A stretch of 64,000 nt of DNA from an uncultured Actinomycetes bacterium (GTDB lineage Bacteria > Actinomycetota > Actinomycetes > Nanopelagicales > Nanopelagicaceae): positions 1-64,000 of the forward strand of contig CAINLV010000001.1 in the NCBI GenBank assembly GCA_903850565.1, given 5' to 3'. The notes under the pieces are model-generated. The model ran no database searches, had not been told where the DNA came from, and saw nothing but the letters and a program-made list of their open reading frames with translations. Below are positions 18,501-29,123 of this stretch, one piece after another (position 1 is the first letter of the stretch; each line of letters opens with the position of its first letter). A program made the position numbers and the translations under genes.

Positions 18501-19127
18501 CTATTTTTCGGGAACCGAATCCGGAGAAATAACAGCCTGAGCAACTTGTTTCATGGTCATCCGACGATCCATGGCCGCTCGCTGAATCCAGCTAAAGGCT
18601 TCCGGTTCGGAGAGGTTGAGCGCCTTCATCAAAATTCCTTTAGCCCGGTCAATGACCTTCCGAGTTTCCAATCGATCGTGGAGGTCGGCAACTTCATCAG
18701 ATAACGCCTTGAGTTGTTGGTGCCGGCTCATGGCGATCTCAATTGCCGGAACTAAATCGGAAATACTAAATGGCTTGACGACATAAGCCATGGCTCCGGC
18801 ATCTCTGGCCCGCTCTACTAATTCGCGTTGGCTAAAGGCAGTCAGCATCAGGACTGGCGCGATGGCGATGATTTCCGCAGCTGCCGAAATGCCATCGAGT
18901 TCTGGCATCTTGACATCCAGAATCGCTAAATCTGGGAGATGTTCTTGTGCAAGTGCAATCGCTTCAATTCCGTTGCTTGCTTGGGCCACTACCTGGTAAC
19001 CGGCTTCGGTTAGCATTTCTACTAGATCCAGTCGGATAATCGCCTCATCTTCGGCAACCAATATTCGACCACGATTTTTTGCGGCAACTGGCATCGATGG
19101 CTTAGGGGAATTCGTCGAACTGACCAT
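18501..19127 (-). CDS. Response regulator with ANTAR RNA-binding output (AmiR/NasT type, PdtaR-like)
   Basis: The 208-residue protein has a receiver domain (about 20-138) with acidic pocket E25/D26, phospho-acceptor D71 in LAILDVKMP, T96 and K118. A short coiled linker leads to an ANTAR domain (about 145-205; RLETRKVIDRAKGILMKA). ANTAR proteins bind paired hairpins in nascent RNA and prevent termination. The usual partner histidine kinase (PdtaS) is not in this window. The ATG lies two bases past the last nucleotide of a tRNA gene, leaving no room for an SD; a second ATG at 19094 also lacks one. Its neighbours gltBD and liv make nitrogen-linked targets plausible, but this is unproven. Confidence 0.93.
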   Translation of the reverse strand: MVSSTNSPKPSMPVAAKNRGRILVAEDEAIIRLDLVEMLTEAGYQVVAQASNGIEAIALAQEHLPDLAILDVKMPELDGISAAAEIIAIAPVLMLTAFSQRELVERARDAGAMAYVVKPFSISDLVPAIEIAMSRHQQLKALSDEVADLHDRLETRKVIDRAKGILMKALNLSEPEAFSWIQRAAMDRRMTMKQVAQAVISPDSVPEK

Positions 19128-19128
19128 G

Positions 19129-19201
19129 TGCCTCGAGTCGGATTTGAACCGACACTGTGCGGATTTTGAGTCCGCCCTCTCTACCGTTGGAGTACCGAGG
19201 C
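19129..19201 (-). tRNA. tRNA with anticodon CAA (Leu), short variable loop
   Basis: Read from 19201 downward, 73 bases fold as a cloverleaf. The acceptor is GCCTCGG / TCGAGGC with A73. The D stem is CTC/GAG, the anticodon stem GCGGA/TCCGC with loop CTCAAAA, and the T stem GTCGG/CCGAC with loop TTCAAAT. Positions 34-36 read CAA, so it decodes UUG as leucine. The variable loop is only five bases (ACAGT), whereas leucine tRNAs normally have a long arm. U8-A14, A15-U48, G18G19 and A73 agree with known leucine identity features. No CCA is encoded. Confidence 0.9.
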
Positions 19202-19223
19202 AATATAACTAGATAGCCGGGAA

Positions 19224-19229
19224 ATCATA
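19224..19229 (-). promoter_or_regulatory. -10 element upstream of the tRNA
   Basis: TATGAT on the minus strand sits about 22 bases before the mature tRNA 5' end and downstream of pyk. It would drive the tRNA and, by read-through, the ANTAR regulator. The -35 region is not recognisable. Confidence 0.4.
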
Positions 19230-19257
19230 GCGAAAAATCTATGACCTTCAGTTCCAG

Positions 19258-20700
19258 TTATTTTCTGTATGCAACCGCTACTCCTCCGACGGCATCGCCG
19301 ATTCGGTGAACTCGCAAAGCGTTGGTGGAGCCAGGAATTCCTGGTGGTGCACCTGCCACGATCACAACATACTCGCCCAAATTAACTCGATCTGAGGCGA
19401 TCATCATCGAATCCACCTGCTTCACCATTTCATCGGTGTGATCCACGCTCAGCGTGATCATGGACTCAATCCCCCACGAAAGGGCCAATTGGTTATACAC
19501 GGCAATTTCCGGCGTTAAGGCGATGATGGGAATTCGGGAGCGAAGCCGCGACATCCGGCGAGCAGAATCGCCACTTTGAGTGAAGGCAACCAGGAATTTT
19601 GCATCCACAATTTCCGCAACTTCCACGGCGGCCTTTGTAATGGCGCCACCTTTTGTCCGAGGATTGTGCTTTAACGGTGGAATGGCATCCAACATTGCTT
19701 CTTCGGTGCGCTCAATTATTCGCGCCATGGTTTTCACTGCTTCAATTGCGAAATCGCCCACGCTAGTTTCACCAGAGAGCATCAGCGCATCAGCGCCATC
19801 GAGAACGGCATTTGCACAATCTGTGGCCTCTGCTCGCGTTGGCGTGGAATTTGAGATCATGGAATCAAGCATCTGAGTGGCCACGATGACTGGTTTGGCA
19901 TTTTCTCTAGCTAGCACCACGCAGCGCTTTTGAACGAGGGGAACTTCCTCAATCGGAAGTTCTACGCCCAGGTCACCACGGGCAACCATGATTCCATCAA
20001 ATGCGGCAACAATTTCTTCAAGATTTTCAACGGCCTGAGGTTTTTCAATTTTTGCGATGACCGGACGGCGAATGCCTTCTTCATCCATGATCCGATGAAC
20101 ATCGTTAATATCTTTGGCCGAGCGGACGAAAGAGAGCGCAATAAAATCTGCACCAGCATGAAGTCCCCAGCGAAGATCTTCGATATCTTTTTCAGACATA
20201 GCCGGAACTGAGACTGCAACCCCTGGCAAATTGATACCTTTATTATTGGAAACAAAACCGGGTTGGATAACTGTGGTGACGACATCGTTGCCATTGACTT
20301 CAACAACTTCTACCGTGACTTTGCCATCGTCGATAAGAATTCGATCCCCTGGTTTGCAATCTCCAGGCAATCCTTTAAAGGTAGTTCCAACGCGTTCTTT
20401 TGTACCCACTACGTCATCGGTGGTAATTGTAAAAATATCGCCACGGAAAAGTTCATGAGGGCCATCGGCAAAACGAGCCAAACGGATCTTTGGTCCTTGA
20501 AGATCCACCAAGATTGCAACGGGGCGACCCGCTGCCTCGGCGGCAGCGCGAACTAAAGTCAATCGATTGAGATGCTCTTCGTAACCTCCGTGAGAGAGAT
20601 TAAGTCGGGCCATATTCATTCCGGCAGCGATTAGCTCGGTAATCTTTTCGGGAGATTCCACAGCGGGACCCATGGTGCAAACAATTTTTGCTCTACGCAT
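19258..20700 (-). CDS. pyk: Pyruvate kinase
   Basis: Converts phosphoenolpyruvate and ADP to pyruvate and ATP at the end of glycolysis. The 480 residues begin with RRAKIVCTMGPA and contain the ESIxK-type active-site strand (IAKIEKPQAVENL), MVARGDLGVELP, and the ATQMLDSMI-TPTRAE region. The C-terminal regulatory domain is complete. It follows gltD by 11 bp with AGGGG eight bases before the ATG, so it probably shares the gltB-gltD transcript and links carbon flow with glutamate synthesis. Confidence 0.97.
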   Translation of the reverse strand: MRRAKIVCTMGPAVESPEKITELIAAGMNMARLNLSHGGYEEHLNRLTLVRAAAEAAGRPVAILVDLQGPKIRLARFADGPHELFRGDIFTITTDDVVGTKERVGTTFKGLPGDCKPGDRILIDDGKVTVEVVEVNGNDVVTTVIQPGFVSNNKGINLPGVAVSVPAMSEKDIEDLRWGLHAGADFIALSFVRSAKDINDVHRIMDEEGIRRPVIAKIEKPQAVENLEEIVAAFDGIMVARGDLGVELPIEEVPLVQKRCVVLARENAKPVIVATQMLDSMISNSTPTRAEATDCANAVLDGADALMLSGETSVGDFAIEAVKTMARIIERTEEAMLDAIPPLKHNPRTKGGAITKAAVEVAEIVDAKFLVAFTQSGDSARRMSRLRSRIPIIALTPEIAVYNQLALSWGIESMITLSVDHTDEMVKQVDSMMIASDRVNLGEYVVIVAGAPPGIPGSTNALRVHRIGDAVGGVAVAYRK

Positions 20701-20711
20701 TGATAAAACCC

Positions 20712-22169
20712 CTAAACCATCATCGGACGTGCAGTGGGAAGAATTGGAGCAGGCAACTGAGTCTGCCCTTCAAGATAGTGATCAACGGCCGCAGCAGCGC
20801 TTCTGCCTTCAGCGATCGCCCACACAATGAGCGACTGCCCACGTCCAGCGTCACCGCAAACAAAGACTCCTTCTGTGGAACTCTGGAAATTTTTATCGCG
20901 CTTGATATTGCCGCGCTCATCCACTTCGACTTCCAGTTGCGTGAGCAAGGCAGATTTCTCTGGACCGACAAAACCCATTGCAAGGAAAACTAAATCGGCA
21001 CGAAGTTCTTGTTCTGAGCCTTCCACCTTTTCAAACTTTCCATTGACCAAAGAGGTTTCTACAATTTTCAACGCACGTAAATTACCGGCCTCGTCTGCAA
21101 GAAATTCTTCGGTAGAGACTGAAAAAATTCGCTCGCCAGATTCTTCATGTGCGCTACTGACTCGATACAACATCGGATAAGTTGGCCATGGTTGGGATGT
21201 TGGCCGCTTTTCCGTTGGCCTTGGCATAATTTCCAATTGGGTAACGCTAGCGGCGCCTTGTCGAATAGCAGTTCCTAGACAATCTGCGCCAGTGTCGCCG
21301 CCGCCGAGAATGACGACATGTTTTCCCTGTGCATTGATCGGTGGCTCGCCATCGAGTTCGTCCAAGGCTTGCTTATTGCCCCACGGAAGATATTGCATTG
21401 CTTGGTAAATTCCCTTTGAGTCTCTTCCTGGAACCGAAATGTCGCGCCAATCAGTAGCACCTACGGCAAGGACCACTGCATCGTATTTAACCCGTAGTTG
21501 CGAACCCGTTAATTCTTCGCCCACATTAACGCCAGGACGGAATCGAGTCCCTTCAGCTTCCATCTGCGCTAATCGCCGATCCAAAATAGATTTCTCCATC
21601 TTAAATTCTGGAATTCCATAACGCATCAAGCCACCAATTCGCTCGGCTCGCTCGTAGACCGCAACGGTATGACCTGCTCGGGTTAACTGTTGCGCCGCTG
21701 CCAATCCAGCCGGTCCTGATCCAATAACCGCAATGGTTTTGCCGGTGAGTCGATCCGGTGGTTGAGGGAGAACTTTCCCATTGAAAAATGCTTCTTCGAT
21801 GGTCCTCAGTTCTACCTGCTTAATGGTTACTGCATCTGCATTGATCCCAACGACGCACGCTGTTTCGCAGGGCGCTGGACACAAACGTCCGGTGAATTCT
21901 GGAAAGTTATTTGTCGCATGGAGTCGATCAATCGCTTCATTTCGCTCGCCTCGCCAGATGAGGTCATTCCATTCGGGAATCAAGTTGCCTAGCGGGCATC
22001 CTTGGTGGCAGAACGGAATTCCACAATCCATGCATCGCCCGGCTTGCTTTTGGAGCAGAGCAAATTCCTGAGGCTCATAAACTTCCTTCCAATCTTGAAT
22101 TCGCACATCGACGGGACGTCGCTTTGGCAACTCCCTTGCAGTGGTAAGAAATCCGCGTGGATCAGCCAT
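20712..22169 (-). CDS. gltD: Glutamate synthase (NADPH) small subunit
   Basis: The 485-residue subunit passes electrons from NADPH through FAD and iron-sulfur clusters to GltB. Near the N-terminus [17 protein letters not shown] supplies cluster ligands. The FAD Rossmann motif [13 protein letters not shown] is near 150 and the NADPH motif GGGDTGADC near 290. Its start overlaps the end of gltB by eight bases, with GGAGG six bases upstream. Confidence 0.97.
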   Translation of the reverse strand: MADPRGFLTTARELPKRRPVDVRIQDWKEVYEPQEFALLQKQAGRCMDCGIPFCHQGCPLGNLIPEWNDLIWRGERNEAIDRLHATNNFPEFTGRLCPAPCETACVVGINADAVTIKQVELRTIEEAFFNGKVLPQPPDRLTGKTIAVIGSGPAGLAAAQQLTRAGHTVAVYERAERIGGLMRYGIPEFKMEKSILDRRLAQMEAEGTRFRPGVNVGEELTGSQLRVKYDAVVLAVGATDWRDISVPGRDSKGIYQAMQYLPWGNKQALDELDGEPPINAQGKHVVILGGGDTGADCLGTAIRQGAASVTQLEIMPRPTEKRPTSQPWPTYPMLYRVSSAHEESGERIFSVSTEEFLADEAGNLRALKIVETSLVNGKFEKVEGSEQELRADLVFLAMGFVGPEKSALLTQLEVEVDERGNIKRDKNFQSSTEGVFVCGDAGRGQSLIVWAIAEGRSAAAAVDHYLEGQTQLPAPILPTARPMMV

Positions 22170-25100
22170 TGATAGCCTCCATAATTACTGAATCGACGGG
22201 CAATCCTTCGCGTTTTGCGCGCTCAATTGCGGAAAGGACTCGAGCATAATCGCGTGGCAAGATCATCGAGATTCGGGACTTTTGATTCTCCCAGTCGGCC
22301 AAGATCGGCGCTGCAGCTAGTGATCCAGTTTCCTGATAGAACTTAGAAATCAAATCGCGAACAACAGTCTCTTGATCTGACGGCAGCGAAGTCACATCTA
22401 CCAGCTCACCATTGACCAGCCGAGGATCCAAGTCCAGAACGAAGGCCCTTCCTCCGGACATGCCAGCGGCAAAGTTGCGACCAATCTTTCCCAAGACCAT
22501 GGCAATTCCACCGGTCATGTATTCACAACCATGATCGCCAACACCTTCAACGATTGCAGTTGCACCAGAGTTACGAACGCAGAATCGTTCACCAACAACT
22601 CCACGGATAAAGATTTCTCCAGAAGTGGCGCCATATCCAATAACGTTTCCGGCGATGACATTCTCTTGCGAATCGAAGGTCGATTGCAGATCAGGTCGAA
22701 CGATTACACGTCCACCCGAAAGTCCTTTGCCGACAAAGTCATTTGCATCGCCAAATAAGCGCAAGGTCAATCCGTTGGGAATGAATGCGCCTAAAGATTG
22801 ACCAGCAGATCCGCGCAAGGAAATATCAATTGTTCCGTCTGGCAAACCTTGACCACCATAAATTCGGGTAATTTCCGCACCCAACATGGTTCCGACAGTT
22901 CTATTAACATTTCGCACCGGCAGATCTATAACAACAGGAGTTCCTTGCTTAAGTGCGTCTTTGGCAAGTTCAATTAACGTGTTATCCAGCGCAGCCGCTA
23001 ACCCATGATCCTGAGCTATTACATTCTTTCGGGCTACATTTTCTGATGCTCTTGGTGAAAGCAGAAGTGGAGAAAGATCTAAACCACTGGCCTTCCAATG
23101 TTCGATTGCCAAGCGGGTATCCAAAACTTCGACTTGGCCAATTGCCTCATCCAACGTGCGAAAACCTAACTTAGCCAACCACTCGCGAACTTCTTCAGCG
23201 ATGTATTCGAAGAAGGTTTCCACGAACTCTGGTTTGCCGGAGAAACGTTTACGCAATTCCGGATTTTGTGTGGCTACACCGACAGGGCAGGTATCTAAAT
23301 GGCAGACGCGCATCATGACGCATCCGGAAACAACCAGTGGCGCCGTTGCGAATCCGAACTCTTCTGCCCCAAGTAGTGCACCGATGATGACGTCTCGACC
23401 AGTCTTCATTTGCCCATCAACTTGAACGACAATACGGTCACGAAGGCCGTTAAGAATCAAGGTCTGCTGAGTTTCGGCTAGTCCCAATTCCCACGGAGCA
23501 CCTGCGTGTTTGAGCGAGGTCAATGGGGATGCGCCGGTTCCGCCATCGTGACCGGAAATGAGAACGACATCGGCATGGGCTTTGCTAACGCCCGCAGCAA
23601 CAGTCCCAACACCAACTTCGGCAACAAGTTTGACGTGAATTCGAGCGTGCTTATTTGCATTCTTAAGATCGTGAATAAGCTGAGCAAGATCTTCGATGGA
23701 GTAAATATCGTGATGTGGCGGCGGTGAAATCAAGCCAACGCCTGGCGTGGAGTATCGAACCTTTGCAATCCACGGATACACCTTGCCGCCTGGAAGTTGT
23801 CCACCTTCGCCAGGCTTTGCACCTTGTGCCATCTTGATTTGAATGTCATCGGCGTTAACTAAATATTCGCTGGTCACACCAAAGCGACCACTGGCTACCT
23901 GCTTAATTGCAGAGCGTTTTGAATCACCATTGGTCTCTGCCAAATAACGAAGTGGGTCCTCCCCACCTTCACCGGTATTGGATTTTCCACCGATGCGGTT
24001 CATGGCGATTGCTAACGTTTCATGCGCTTCTTGCGAAATAGATCCGTAGGACATCGCGCCTGTTGCAAATCGCTTGATGATTTCCGAAATTGGCTCTACT
24101 TCATCCAATGGAATTTCCGGCCGCAACCCATCTTTGAAGGTGAAAAGACCACGAAGGGTCATTAGCGCCTGCGATTGATCATCAATTTTCTGGGTATAGC
24201 GTTTGAATACGTCATAACGCTTCGCGCGAGTTGAATGTTGCAAGGTGAAAACTGTTTCTGGATCAAATAAATGTGGCTCACCTTCGCGGCGCCACTGATA
24301 TTCCCCACCAATAGGAAGTCGACGAGTACCTGGAACTTCCCCACCCGGTGGGTAAGCAATGTGATGTCGCTTGATTGTTTCTTCGGCAATAACATCCAGG
24401 TCAATTCCACCCAGACGAGAAGTAACGCCGGTGAAATATTCGTTAACGACTTCAGTAGATAATCCAATGGCTTCAAAAACCTGAGCTCCGGTGTAGGAAG
24501 CGATCGTTGAGATTCCCATTTTTGACATTACCTTGAGAACGCCTTTGCCCAAAGATTTGATGAGGTTATAGACCGCCTTCTCCGGCGTTATTCCAGTGAT
24601 GACTCCTTGACGAACCAAGTCTTCAGCACTTTCCATGGCGAGGTAGGGATTTATTGCAGCGGCGCCAAAACCAACAAGCAGTGCCACGTGATGGACTTCG
24701 CGAACTTCGCCAGTTTCAACAACCAAGCCCACTTGGGTTCGAGTCTTCTCACGAATTAAATGGTGATGAACGGCGCTGGTGAGAAGAAGTGATGGAATCG
24801 GTGCCAATTCAGAATCACCATCGCGATCAGAGAGAACGATGATTCTTGCTCCATTGGCGATTGCTTCGGAAACTTCACGGCGAATTTCTTCTAGTCGTTC
24901 CCGCAGCGCTTCTCCCCCACCAAGAACTGGGAAAAGTCCTCGAACTACATGAGCGGCAAAACCTGGATGGTCGCCATCGGCGTTAACGTGGATAATTTTT
25001 GCAAGTTCATCATTATCGATAACGGGGAAACTCAATGCGATCTGTCGGCATGAGGCTGGTCCGGGATTGAGCAGGTTGAATTCTGGGCCAATGGTTCCAC

Positions 25101-26682
25101 CCAAACTAGTCACTAACTCTTCCCGAATGGCATCCAAAGGTGGGTTGGTAACCTGGGCAAATAGCTGTGCAAAATAGTCGAAGAGCAAGCGAGGCTTATT
25201 AGAAAGGGCCGCTATTGGGGTATCAGTTCCCATGGATCCCAGTGGTTCGGCGCCACTCTTAGCCATTGGCGAGACGATGATCCGAAGTTCTTCCTCGGTA
25301 TAGCCAAATGCGCGCTGACGTCGAAGTACTGATGAGTGCGGATAAACAATATGTTCCCGAGAGGGAAGGTCGGCTAAATGAACAATTCCGCTGTGCAGCC
25401 ATTCGCCATAAGGAGCTGCATCGGCCAAGGAATCCTTGATTTCAGCATCATCGATAATCCGGCCTTCTTCGATATCAACTAGGAACATTCGCCCCGGCTG
25501 CAATCTGCCCTTGCGGGCAATATTGGATTGTTCGATATCCAAAACGCCTACTTCGCTGGCAAGAACAACAAGTCCATCTTTAGTGACCCAATAACGAGAT
25601 GGACGCAATCCATTTCTATCCAGAACGGCTCCGACTTGGCGACCATCGGTAAAGGTCACGCAAGCAGGACCATCCCATGGCTCCATTAAGGAAGAATGGA
25701 AAGCATAGAAATCTTTTCGATTTTGCGGCATGGTCGCATGGTTTTCCCAAGCTTCAGGAATCATCATCAAGATTGCATGCGGAAGAGAACGACCACCTAG
25801 ATAAAGAAGTTCCAGCACTTCGTCAAAGGATGCGGTATCGCTTCCGGATTGCTCCACAATAGGAAATAGCCGAGTGAGATCGCCAGGGATCAGATCGCTC
25901 TCCAGCAGTGCTTCCCGTGCTCTCATCCAATTGCGATTTCCCTTGACCGTATTAATTTCTCCGTTGTGGGCAATGAATCGATAAGGGTGAGCTAATGGCC
26001 ACGAAGGAAAAGTGTTTGTTGAGAAACGCGAGTGAACCACCGCTAACGGCGAGATAACGCGAGCATCGGATAAATCTGGGAAGAATTCCTGAAGTTGGCC
26101 GGTGGTCAACATTCCCTTATACACAATGGTTCGAGAAGATAAAGATGGGAAGTAGATCGGGAATTGATGTTCTACCTGCTTGCGAAAGGCAAAAGCCTTC
26201 CGATCTAAATCAAGATCGGTCTCGCCAAGATTTCCAGAAACAAAGAGTTGTTCAAAAATCGGCATTACTGAAAGAGCTGTCTTACCCAAAGTGGCTGGGT
26301 CAATCGGAAGGGCGCGCCAACCTAGAATCTTCAAACCTTCCGAATGAGCAATCGCTTCAATGCCAGAGCGATCGGTCAAAGCGGAATCAATAAATGCGAT
26401 TCCAGTCGCGTAATGCCCCAATTCTGGAAGCGGAAAATCTACTTCGTCTCGATAGAACTGATCTGGAATACAGATCAAAATGCCAGCGCCGTCACCACTA
26501 TCTGGTTCGGCCCCGGATGCACCACGGTGATCAAGATTGCGAAGCGCGATTAAACCTTTTGCGACAATGTCATGAGTTGCAATTTTATTGAGCGTGGCAA
26601 CCATCGCCACGCCACAGGAGTCGTGCTCCTGGGAAGGGTCATAGAGCCCTTGGGCTTGGGGCATATTCATGGATAAAGTCAC
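22162..26682 (-). CDS. gltB: Glutamate synthase (NADPH) large subunit
   Basis: Makes two glutamates from glutamine and 2-oxoglutarate. The N-terminal glutaminase uses the Cys in HDSCGVAMV (residue 23 here; the short leader before it is normally removed). The central and FMN-binding synthase domains carry GGEDP and DGGTGASPL, the 3Fe-4S cluster [15 protein letters not shown] follows, and the beta-helix domain closes the protein. I choose GTG 26682 because AGGAG lies exactly five bases upstream; the frame stays open to 26724 without a better site. About 1506 residues, normal length. Confidence 0.96.
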   Translation of the reverse strand: MTLSMNMPQAQGLYDPSQEHDSCGVAMVATLNKIATHDIVAKGLIALRNLDHRGASGAEPDSGDGAGILICIPDQFYRDEVDFPLPELGHYATGIAFIDSALTDRSGIEAIAHSEGLKILGWRALPIDPATLGKTALSVMPIFEQLFVSGNLGETDLDLDRKAFAFRKQVEHQFPIYFPSLSSRTIVYKGMLTTGQLQEFFPDLSDARVISPLAVVHSRFSTNTFPSWPLAHPYRFIAHNGEINTVKGNRNWMRAREALLESDLIPGDLTRLFPIVEQSGSDTASFDEVLELLYLGGRSLPHAILMMIPEAWENHATMPQNRKDFYAFHSSLMEPWDGPACVTFTDGRQVGAVLDRNGLRPSRYWVTKDGLVVLASEVGVLDIEQSNIARKGRLQPGRMFLVDIEEGRIIDDAEIKDSLADAAPYGEWLHSGIVHLADLPSREHIVYPHSSVLRRQRAFGYTEEELRIIVSPMAKSGAEPLGSMGTDTPIAALSNKPRLLFDYFAQLFAQVTNPPLDAIREELVTSLGGTIGPEFNLLNPGPASCRQIALSFPVIDNDELAKIIHVNADGDHPGFAAHVVRGLFPVLGGGEALRERLEEIRREVSEAIANGARIIVLSDRDGDSELAPIPSLLLTSAVHHHLIREKTRTQVGLVVETGEVREVHHVALLVGFGAAAINPYLAMESAEDLVRQGVITGITPEKAVYNLIKSLGKGVLKVMSKMGISTIASYTGAQVFEAIGLSTEVVNEYFTGVTSRLGGIDLDVIAEETIKRHHIAYPPGGEVPGTRRLPIGGEYQWRREGEPHLFDPETVFTLQHSTRAKRYDVFKRYTQKIDDQSQALMTLRGLFTFKDGLRPEIPLDEVEPISEIIKRFATGAMSYGSISQEAHETLAIAMNRIGGKSNTGEGGEDPLRYLAETNGDSKRSAIKQVASGRFGVTSEYLVNADDIQIKMAQGAKPGEGGQLPGGKVYPWIAKVRYSTPGVGLISPPPHHDIYSIEDLAQLIHDLKNANKHARIHVKLVAEVGVGTVAAGVSKAHADVVLISGHDGGTGASPLTSLKHAGAPWELGLAETQQTLILNGLRDRIVVQVDGQMKTGRDVIIGALLGAEEFGFATAPLVVSGCVMMRVCHLDTCPVGVATQNPELRKRFSGKPEFVETFFEYIAEEVREWLAKLGFRTLDEAIGQVEVLDTRLAIEHWKASGLDLSPLLLSPRASENVARKNVIAQDHGLAAALDNTLIELAKDALKQGTPVVIDLPVRNVNRTVGTMLGAEITRIYGGQGLPDGTIDISLRGSAGQSLGAFIPNGLTLRLFGDANDFVGKGLSGGRVIVRPDLQSTFDSQENVIAGNVIGYGATSGEIFIRGVVGERFCVRNSGATAIVEGVGDHGCEYMTGGIAMVLGKIGRNFAAGMSGGRAFVLDLDPRLVNGELVDVTSLPSDQETVVRDLISKFYQETGSLAAAPILADWENQKSRISMILPRDYARVLSAIERAKREGLPVDSVIMEAING

Positions 26683-26748
26683 GATCGCTCCTATAGAACG
26701 GTCGGGACGACAATGGCCCAACAAATGAATCCGGTCGACTGCTGCGAC

Positions 26749-26754
26749 ATCATA
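26749..26754 (-). promoter_or_regulatory. -10 element candidate for gltB-gltD-pyk
   Basis: TATGAT on the minus strand lies about 67 bases before the gltB start, within the 109-bp gap after the VIT-family gene. No convincing -35 is visible. Confidence 0.35.
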
Positions 26755-26791
26755 CTTTCTATGAGGACGCGTGAGCGCATAAGCCTAGCAA

Positions 26792-27499
26792 CTAGATACC
26801 GGATAAATGAACCAGTGATCCGATCCCAGCGGTGATCGCCATGCCGAAGCTACCGCCAATTAAAATCCGCAAGGTCGTCTTTATCGGCGCCGAGCCAGCC
26901 ATTTTGGCGCTTAACAATCCGGTGCCGATTAATCCAATAATGGTAAAAGCCACGATACTCACAACCTTAGCTCCCATGGTTGGGGCTAGGGCGCCAAGAA
27001 ATGGCACCACGCCACCGGCGGCATAACTCAGGGCTGAGGCGATCGAAGCCTGAACTGGACGAGCCTTGGTATGTTCAAATTGACCCAGTTCATCGCGCAA
27101 ATGTGCTTCTAGTGGATCTTTGGCGTGCATAGTTGCGGCAACTTCTTCAGCAAGTGCCCGAGGAAGACCTCGAGCTTGGTAGATCAAGACCAACTCTTCC
27201 AGTTCACCTTCAGGGTCTATGGCCAAATGCTCAATTTCCATCAATCGATCAGATTCTTCAATATCATTCTGCGAGCGCACCGAGATGTACTCGCCTACCG
27301 CCATAGACATAGCGCCAGCCACGATTCCCGCAGCTCCGGCGGTAATTAAGAAACTACTTCCCACTTGAGCGGCGGAAACGCCAATCATTAAGCTGGCAGT
27401 AGCTACCAAGCCATCATTGGCACCTAAAACTGCCGCTCGCAGCCACCCGGCTTTATGTACTCGGTGGTCTTCATTTCGGCGGTACACATCTTCAATCAT
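26792..27499 (-). CDS. VIT1/CCC1-family membrane protein
   Basis: The 235-residue protein has the family N-terminus (LRAAVLGANDGLVATASLMIGV near 21-42), a second helix GIVAGAMSMAVGEYISVRSQ, a cytoplasmic acidic helical region, and three C-terminal hydrophobic segments. Eukaryotic relatives move Fe2+ or Mn2+; the bacterial role is often assumed to be metal handling but is not shown by sequence. The start overlaps the lgt stop as ATGA, so it is the last gene of the dsbA-like-lgt-VIT unit. Confidence 0.9.
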   Translation of the reverse strand: MIEDVYRRNEDHRVHKAGWLRAAVLGANDGLVATASLMIGVSAAQVGSSFLITAGAAGIVAGAMSMAVGEYISVRSQNDIEESDRLMEIEHLAIDPEGELEELVLIYQARGLPRALAEEVAATMHAKDPLEAHLRDELGQFEHTKARPVQASIASALSYAAGGVVPFLGALAPTMGAKVVSIVAFTIIGLIGTGLLSAKMAGSAPIKTTLRILIGGSFGMAITAGIGSLVHLSGI

Positions 27500-28314
27500 G
27501 GGGAAATTCTAGCGATTTTCCGCAATAGGAACGTCAGCGCACCTGTAAAACAGATCACGCTCACCCAGATATTCAGGCGCAACCCCAAAATATGGTGGGC
27601 ATCGTCAATCCGCAAGAATTCGATCCAAGTTCGACCCACGGTATAAATAATGAGGTACAGACAGAAACTGGCGCCGGGCCAAGCGCATTTCGACCGCCAC
27701 CAGGAACTTTTTTCAATGGCGATAAGGAGGAAGGCGCCCAAGGCGCACCAGATGGATTCGTAGAGAAAAGTGGGGTGAAAGGTAGCGAAGGTTTCGTAAC
27801 CGATGGGCCGATTAGCTGGAGGAATCGAAAGGCCCCAAGGCAAGGTGGTGGGGCTGCCAAATAGTTCGCCGTTAAACCAATTTCCCCACCGCCCGATCGC
27901 CTGGGCAATAAGGAGCGCGGGAGCAAAGGAATCTGCCGCCACCCAGAAGGAGACTGAACTTGAAGCAAAAGTGAATCGCCATTTGGCAACAGCCAAACCT
28001 AAAGCTATGGCGCCCCAAATCCCCATTCCCCCTTCCCAAATCTTGAAGGCGTTGAGCGGATGGCCACCAGATCCGAAATATGCATCGGGAGAAGTAATCA
28101 CGTGATACATCCGGCCGCCAATGACACCAGCGGGTACGGTCCATAACGCGATATCGGAGATGTGTTCGGAGTCACCGCCGCGAGCTACAAAACGTTCTCG
28201 GCCAATAGCAATCGCGACAACAACACCAACCAAGATTATTAGCGCATAAAAGTGGATGGTTAGACCACCCAACTCCAGAAATGACTTGGTTGGAGTTGGG
28301 ATAAATTCAGGCAT
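27496..28314 (-). CDS. lgt: Prolipoprotein diacylglyceryl transferase
   Basis: Lgt attaches diacylglycerol to the lipobox Cys of preprolipoproteins. The 272-residue protein has seven likely transmembrane segments and the signature AIGRWGNWFNGELFGSPT near 135-152. With lspA at 43926 it gives the two core steps of lipoprotein maturation in this window. It begins four bases after the DsbA-like gene. Confidence 0.96.
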   Translation of the reverse strand: MPEFIPTPTKSFLELGGLTIHFYALIILVGVVVAIAIGRERFVARGGDSEHISDIALWTVPAGVIGGRMYHVITSPDAYFGSGGHPLNAFKIWEGGMGIWGAIALGLAVAKWRFTFASSSVSFWVAADSFAPALLIAQAIGRWGNWFNGELFGSPTTLPWGLSIPPANRPIGYETFATFHPTFLYESIWCALGAFLLIAIEKSSWWRSKCAWPGASFCLYLIIYTVGRTWIEFLRIDDAHHILGLRLNIWVSVICFTGALTFLLRKIARISP

Positions 28315-28318
28315 TTTC

Positions 28319-29053
28319 TTAAAGAACGCCGCCAGCCTTTAGCGCCTTCTTAAATGCAGCGGCATCAAAGATATTGACATAGTTCTTCGCGGTCTTGGTC
28401 TGGTAATTGAGAACTTTTCCATTGAGGAAAATTGTTGGAGTTCCAGTCACCTTGTTTTTCGCCATGGTGGCCGTGATTGCTTGGGTCCATCCCAAATACT
28501 TTCCAGAAGAAACACATTGGGCGAAGGCAGGAGTACTGATTCCAACATTTGCAGCAAGAAGTACTAGGTGGCCATCAGTCCACTTGCCGCTATTTTCTGT
28601 TGTGGCTTGATCCATATAAAGCGCTTTGTGCATCTCAATAAATTTTCCAGAATCCGCCGCACAGGCAGCCACCGCAGCGGCATGAGCTGATTCATCGCTG
28701 CTTAATGGTTGACCACCATTGGTTCCAATGAAGGAAACTGGATGGAAGACAACCTTCGTCTTTTTGCCCTTAACTAATTCGTTTACATAAGCGTTATTGG
28801 ATGCTTCAAAGGCATTGCAAATTGGGCATTGGAAATCTTCCCAAATATCAAGGCGTGGTGTGGCCTTTGCATTAAAGACGATTCCGTAGTCATCGGCCTT
28901 GGATACCTGCGAAGGTGTGGTGACATGATTTTTCTGATTATTGCTAATTACTGAAAAAATGACACCTACTGCAACTACAAAGATAACCATGCCAATTACC
29001 AGAATCTTGGTACCTTTTTCGGCATTAGCCTTTTCAACTTTTCGCTGAGCCAC
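28319..29053 (-). CDS. Membrane-anchored DsbA-like thiol-disulfide protein
   Basis: An N-terminal charged stretch is followed by one transmembrane helix (about 16-37) and an extracytoplasmic thioredoxin fold of the DsbA/DSBA-like (Thioredoxin_4) type. The active site is CPIC at 76-79 in WEDFQCPICNAF, and the cis-Pro loop is TGTPTIFLNG. I set the start at GTG 29053 because AAGGAG sits about seven bases upstream; this gives 244 residues. The likely role is disulfide formation in exported proteins. It is first in a unit with lgt and the VIT-family gene. Confidence 0.9.
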   Translation of the reverse strand: MAQRKVEKANAEKGTKILVIGMVIFVVAVGVIFSVISNNQKNHVTTPSQVSKADDYGIVFNAKATPRLDIWEDFQCPICNAFEASNNAYVNELVKGKKTKVVFHPVSFIGTNGGQPLSSDESAHAAAVAACAADSGKFIEMHKALYMDQATTENSGKWTDGHLVLLAANVGISTPAFAQCVSSGKYLGWTQAITATMAKNKVTGTPTIFLNGKVLNYQTKTAKNYVNIFDAAAFKKALKAGGVL

Positions 29054-29123
29054 TGTTATCTCCTTTATTCGCATTCTTGCTGAGTTCGTGAACTAAGGTT
29101 CGTAATTTATCGCACTCCGCCGC

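Noticed and set aside
27573-27989. 138-codon minus-strand frame inside lgt in another frame
   Set aside because: Overlaps the conserved lgt core completely and has no family features.
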